NCBI RefSeq assembly: GCF_016859285.1
Contig: NC_053402.1
Span: forward strand, 21,058,556 to 21,122,555
Direction: 5' to 3'
DNA from: Xiphias gladius
Taxonomy: Eukaryota; Chordata; Actinopteri; Istiophoriformes; Xiphiidae
DNA: 64,000 bases
Shown here: piece after piece, positions 59,301 through 64,000 of the stretch
Position numbering within the stretch: the stretch's first letter is position 1
Layout: each line of letters starts with the position of its first letter
Notes under the pieces: generated by a model
What the model was told of the DNA's origin: nothing
The model's database searches: none
The model's input: the letters and a program-made list of their open reading frames with translations, nothing else
Position numbers and translations under genes: made by a program

Positions 59301-59781
59301 CTATGGTCAAAAGTATGTGGACACAACATTTACACCCATATGTGATTTTTTTTTTTTTACCCCCCAGGCCTGGCTCACTGCCAACTGTGTCCCAGTTCAT
59401 CCCTAAAGGTGCTGGATGGGGGGGTCGAGGTCATTGGTCTATGTAGGTCAGTCAAGGCCTTCCACACCTGTACTGGGAAAACCATTTCTGCGTGGGCCTG
59501 GCTTCGTGCACCGGGGGGCACCATCACGTTGCAGCAGGAAAGGGTCTTTCCCAAAGTGAATTAACAACTGGGCAACTGCCCCGGGGCCTTACGTAATGGG
59601 TTTAATCAAATGATCATTCAGAAAGTGTGGGGGGCCTGTGGTACCCTCGCAAAGACAAACTGCGCATGGTGCACAGAGAGTTTGAGGAGTGGGAGGTTAA
59701 TGGGGGCCCAGTAGCTCATTCTTAGCCCCCTAGCAGGTCAACGTGGCCATGCAAACTGTTGCCTACGAGTTGGAAGCACGC
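59301..59781 (-). mobile_element. Tc1/mariner relic (antisense) split by an insertion
   Basis: The left end CTATGGTCAAAAGTATGTGG matches that of the 51.2-kb element. The following sequence is the antisense of Tc1 transposase: the plus strand GGGGTCGAGGTCATTGG corresponds to a decayed DLNP motif. At about 59560 the homology stops and resumes at about 59753 with ACTGTTGCC and GTTGGAAGCACG, so roughly 195 bp appears inserted. Confidence 0.65.
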
Positions 59782-59789
59782 TAGTGACT

Positions 59790-59995
59790 GCAAGTGATTA
59801 TTTTCATGATGGATTAATTTGGCGATTACTTTCTCAATGCAAGTATTAAACGTTTGGTCTCTCAAATATCAGAAAATAAAGAAAAATTCCCATTGCATTT
59901 TCACATAGTGCCTGTTGACCGATTCACATCATCGTTGTGTCCAACTGACAGACCAAAACAAAAAGCTATTTTGTTTTCAGTCATAGAAACATACT
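59790..59995 (-). mobile_element. hAT-like MITE, family A (reverse, 3' part)
   Basis: Reverse-oriented text ACTGCAAGTGATTATTTTCAT, TTAAACGTTTGGTCTCTCAA and AACTGACAGACCAAAACAAA matches the family. It directly follows the Tc1 relic. Confidence 0.55.
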
Positions 59996-60062
59996 TTTGA
60001 CCACATTTCATCCGCTTCTGTGAGGTTAGAACAGAACACATTCGTAACTGTTAAAGATCATT

Positions 60063-60068
60063 TTTATT
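60063..60068 (-). terminator. ubtf: Candidate ubtf polyadenylation signal
   Basis: AATAAA on minus (TTTATT on plus), 3.18 kb after the ubtf stop codon. Transposon debris begins just beyond it (59995 and lower), which fits the transcript ending here. Confidence 0.45.
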
Positions 60069-63000
60069 TGCCCCAAATACTTGAACTACAAGGACAGAAG
60101 TACACCCTCAGCTATAGAAAACATCAAATTTTGTCAAATGGTCAGCAGTACAAACTTGTAAAGCTTTGCTTTCTTAGATATCTCTATAAACCAACATAAG
60201 GGAGAGAAGAAACAACTAAAACAGGTGAATTAAACCAAAAAATTCTCCCCTGTGAGTGAAAGGCTCGCTGGCCTCGGAATTCACAGATGAGGGTTTGCCA
60301 AATTAAACTACTAACAAAACAATAAGCACTCAATACAAAAACAGTATTTACAAAAAAATTACAAGGTTTTTTTTTTTTTTGTTGTTTTTTTGTTTTTTTT
60401 ACCCCAATTCCACTGGCAACTCAGTTCCCCCAATCCCTTTACAAACTCCCATCAATCGATATCAGCATCACTTTCCTTTCCCCTCCCCAAGTTATTTAAA
60501 TAGTCCACGCTGGTTTTATTTCAGTCTGTGACGAGACTCCTAATGGTCAAAGTCAGTCCATTACGAACGGATTATTAATAGTTGCCAAGTACTTGTTTGT
60601 CTGTAGACCCAAAATGATGGTCGTGGAAGTCTTGTCATTAGTCTGTTTTCAGGTAACAAATGACATGACAGCGCCGAGCAAAAGAATCACTAAAGACCTT
60701 TGGAGAGAGAAAAAAAAAAAAAAAATTTAAAAGATTTAACAATATCTACATTCATGGTGTTGGTATGATGTCCCCACACAGGCACATACATGCACGCTGC
60801 AGTCACATCATGGTATGCAACAAAACAGCAAAAACAGCACACATTAAAGCAAAGAAACACACATACACCCTCATATATACATAGTTCTGTGCATGCATGC
60901 ACAAACTCACACAGAGGGACAGATTTATATTAAGTGCACACTTTTTTTTGGGATAAGCATCAGACTAAAACCCAGATGGATTACAGTCAATACCATTAAA
61001 AATTCAAAAGAAAAAAAAAAAAAACAGAGGAGACCATACAGCTCAACCAACGAATCCAGATGGATCAGAACGCAACAGCTCACAATTAAAAACAAACCTA
61101 TTAACAATTGAAATAAACCGTAACTGAAATGTAGAACAACAGTTTAGAGGAAGAAAACAAACACCAAATGTGTGACGTACTCCTTAAAACCACGGTCAGA
61201 TTGAGCTCTAAATCTGAAAACGTGTTATCCCTTCAATGACAAACTGCAAACACTGAACACTGTTCGTCACGGTCAGACCACAACAAACTGAATCAACTGA
61301 GTCAAACAGGATTGTTTTCAGACTGATGAATTTATGTACTACAAGACATGTCAGTTAATTTTGATAAATGACACCTTTAATGACAGTAACATGGCAATGG
61401 ATCCTGCAGTGCCTACAAAAAAAAAAAAAAAAAAAGTATTCCACCAGTGTTGGACCTTTTTGTTTTCCAACGATGAAGCACAGTGAATGCAAAAAGGCTT
61501 ATGTGACACTAATGCCTCTTTTATGTTAAAGTGAAAACACTCTTTATAAATTCATCCAAACTAAGTGTTAAGATAAAATGCATAAAACCAATTAATTCAA
61601 TATTGACTTCATCCACCAGTTTTTTTTATGATACACACAAGTTGAATGGAGATAACTTGTGTGTAAATCAGAGTTTGACCAGTAAATACACCTGTACCCG
61701 GAAGGGCCAACAGCCTGCGAATTTCATTTTCAAGATAAAAGGGACATTCTGCATAAACTGCAAGAACTTTACTTAAAACTATAAATCAGGGGGAAGGATA
61801 AAAGAAAAATTTCAAGGGACGGAATAGCCTGCAGACTACAGTAGGGTCAACCGATTAAAAAAAAGTTAAGAATATGGCACTGCTGTAAATCTGCTCACAG
61901 TAGGCTTTGTTGATGCAAGAAATGCATGAGTGAGGCCAGACTTAAATCCAGTGAAGAATGTGTGGCTGAACATGAAAATTGGCATTTACTCACGGTCCCT
62001 AAAAACCACGATTTGGCAGTTGGGTGGGAGTGGTACTAAGAAGTTCAGTCCCAAGTCTGACTGCCGCTAAAGGTGCTTCTGCTAACTATTGAAGAGGGTG
62101 AATACATATGCAACCAGCTGTCTTGTGTTTTATATTTGGGCTTAATCTGGATCCATTTGTAGAGACTTGTTTTCCTTGTGGCGTTACAGGGAGACATTTT
62201 GGAAATTTCCCTTAGCTCGTTGCTAGCTTTCAGAGAGTTAAACGAAAAACAATGTCAGTTTCAGTTCTGTGTTCAAACGTTTGCTGCACTTCTTGATTAC
62301 ACCCTACATCACGTCTGGGCGTAGTCAAGTTCAGAAAATAAGTCGATTTCCCATAAATGTTGGGGTATTCCTTAAGAGAGTTTTCTGTTGAGTAGTGTCA
62401 AAAAGCCCTATTTCATCCACTTTGGTTCATTTTAAAACAGTAAAACATGAAAAAGGTCAAAGGGGGGGTGAACACTTTATAGGCACTGTGTCTTTTAACG
62501 TAAAACACAGGTAAGAAACAAGCTCAGAAATTTTCAAGCAAAAATAAAAAAAAAAAAAAAAAAAAAAAAAAAACGACATTCATAATGGCTTGATTTTTTT
62601 CCTGAAAAAATACCACCTCTTTAAGAACCAAATGATAAAATCTACATCAAAAATTGAGGAGAGAGAGAACAAAGCGACAATGTTCTGGAAAAACATATTA
62701 AAGGAAACATTCTGAAGAGTGCAATTTTTCAGTGCCCCGCACACCCCCCCCTTCCTAAAGTGATCCCCCATACTATGTTCTTTGGCTCTCTAAAGCCTGT
62801 TCACAACTCACGCCACCTGTCTTCAACTAATTACCAGAACAACAGAACAAACACTGGAGGGTTATTCATTACCCTTGACAGTAAAACTCTAACTTTAAAC
62901 CACTGAACCTGCAAATCAAGATTGAAACCAGCAGCAGAAATGTTCATGACATCACCAAACCAGTGGGATGCTGTTTTTGGCATCATGTCAGCGGCCGGTG

Positions 63001-63244
63001 CTGTGAGATGACCATCACAGCGGGGAGGGAATGAAACAGATTTTGGACATAAGGGCAGGGTCCCTTCATGAGTACAGATCACCGACGCAGCAACATAAAG
63101 TGGGTGAGTGTGAAATGGATGAGGCAATGCAGGGGCTCCCTCTGGTGGTGGGAGGAGAGCAGGGTTGGCACAGTGGCAGAGCTCCCTGGACTCTTGGCTC
63201 AGCTCAGCGCTGCTCAGTTCGTCTCAGGACGACATTGGCCCGTT
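60069..63244 (-). other. ubtf: Putative ubtf 3' UTR
   Basis: No exon was recognised on either strand. The stretch contains many A/T homopolymers, including A28 at about 62546-62573, and a T-rich tract at 60366-60400. A long 3' UTR is plausible, but its extent is inferred only from the polyadenylation motif. Confidence 0.45.
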
Positions 63245-63958
63245 TCAGTCCGAATCAGAGTCTGACGTCCCTGGTGAATTCGACTCGCTGCTGCTGTCCT
63301 CTGACTTGTTCTCCTTGTCCTCCGCCTCATCATCATCTTCATCCTCCTCCTTCTTCAAATTTGATAAAAAAAATAATAAAAATAAATAAATAAATAATAA
63401 AAATATGCAGCACAAATCAATATTAAGTCATTACCCCTGTGGGTGTCCAATGAGAAATGTCACTCACGTCATCATCGTCATCCTCATCGTCTTCATCATC
63501 CTCGCTGGATGAGTCTGCTTCAGAGGAAGCTTTCTCCTGCTCATCGTCCTCGTCTTCTTCGTCCTCATCGTCCTCCTCTTCCTCCTCCTCCTCCTCCGTG
63601 TCCTTTGGGAAGAGACATTTATCAGGTATGGCTAACACCATGAATTCACACACAGCTTATTTATGGGACTAAGGATACGAATGAGAAGAGTGTGCGCTCA
63701 CAGATTTCTTGGACTTTGCCTTGGGGCCTCCTGGTTTTGCTGTTGTTCTCCTTTTCTGAAATGTCAAAGGGGATAAACATTCATTTAAATATGTCGAAGA
63801 AAAAGATACGAGAAGGGGGGAAAAAAATAATGGAAGTACTGTGCTGTAAATTTTCTCTGACAGTATGTAACACAATAACTTTAACCATGACAGGAAAATG
63901 ACTGACTTACTTGTGAATTATATTCTTTGTAAGTGTTTCTCTCTTGTGAAGACAAACT
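63245..63958 (-). CDS. ubtf: Upstream binding transcription factor (UBF), C-terminal end
   Basis: UBF is the nucleolar HMG-box protein that organises rDNA chromatin and activates RNA polymerase I. Only the last four coding exons are in the window: 63911-63958 (SLSSQERNTYKEYNSQ, the end of the last HMG-box region), 63702-63755 (KRRTTAKPGGPKAKSKKS), 63468-63602 (45 codons, mostly Glu/Asp, with QEKASSEADSSSE in the middle) and 63245-63352 (EDEDDDEAEDKENKSED, then SSSESNSPGTSDSDSD and stop). All junctions are phase 0. The acidic, serine-rich tail is the known UBF C-terminal domain that contacts Pol I factors and is phosphorylated by CK2-type kinases; the SDSD ending corresponds to human SDSN. The acceptor of the last exon could be 63352 or 63349. 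The rest of the gene lies beyond the right edge. Confidence 0.93.
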
Positions 63959-64000
63959 CTGTGGAAGGATGGAAGTGTATGTTAGATAAGAAATTTTCAG

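Noticed and set aside
58897..59345. ORFs of 60-90 codons in the CpG-rich island as genes
   Set aside because: Openness on both strands is expected from GC-rich, stop-poor sequence; no homology is recognised.
1..64000. CRISPR arrays, tRNA or rRNA genes, operons, prophage or retrovirus
   Set aside because: No spaced direct repeats and no foldable tRNA gene apart from the SINE Pol III boxes. No rRNA, gag/pol/env or bacterial gene organisation was seen.

Overview
The window looks like a teleost fish chromosome segment, most likely from a ray-finned fish with a fairly compact genome. All real coding sequence sits in short exons with GT-AG introns. The gene order hrob - asb16 - tmub2 - atxn7l3 - ubtf matches the human 17q21.31 order HROB-ASB16-TMUB2-ATXN7L3-UBTF. 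The non-coding sequence is full of fish-type hAT-like MITEs, Tc1/mariner relics, a tRNA-derived SINE and long CA/TA/GA microsatellites. No prokaryotic, viral, CRISPR or RNA-gene signal was recognised.

Layout. About 1-19.3 kb is non-coding and is read as the first coding intron of asic2. The first coding exon of asic2, an acid-sensing/DEG-ENaC channel of the ASIC2a type, is on the minus strand at 19340-19915. Its probable 5' UTR and promoter lie at about 20-21.3 kb, in GA- and CA-repeat-rich sequence. From 21.3 to 30.5 kb is a repeat-rich intergenic region with one orphan promoter-like island at 23.4-23.9 kb. hrob, the recombination factor that works with MCM8-MCM9, occupies 30497-40088 on the minus strand in ten coding exons that I could join completely in frame (625 codons plus stop). 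It shares a short divergent promoter with asb16 (plus strand, six coding exons, 41634-43949, 464 aa). tmub2 (plus, 46646-47743, two coding exons, 332 aa) follows and ends tail-to-tail with atxn7l3 (minus, 52143-56669, twelve coding exons, 370 aa). The window closes with the 3' end of ubtf (minus, last four coding exons and a long 3' UTR, 60.05-63.96 kb).

Functionally these are independent housekeeping genes: repair (hrob), E3 ligase adaptor (asb16), ER membrane ubiquitin-like protein (tmub2), SAGA deubiquitinase module (atxn7l3), Pol I transcription (ubtf) and a neuronal cation channel (asic2). They are linked by conserved synteny, not by a shared pathway.

The main points for a second look are these. 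In hrob and atxn7l3 an upstream ORF ends exactly on the main start codon (ATGA overlap). tmub2 and asb16 each contain a short intron that is a multiple of three and free of stops, so intron retention would keep the frame. An upstream exon can splice in frame onto asb16. Two small unassigned ORFs have promoter-like sequence (68 codons inside an hrob intron; a 28-codon spliced start at 23.6 kb). There is also a fish-specific 17-glycine tract in Atxn7l3, a Tc1 relic split by a later insertion, and an orphan CpG-rich island at 58.9-59.3 kb. All exon joins were made by eye from splice motifs and remembered orthologue sequence; no alignment or transcript data were available.
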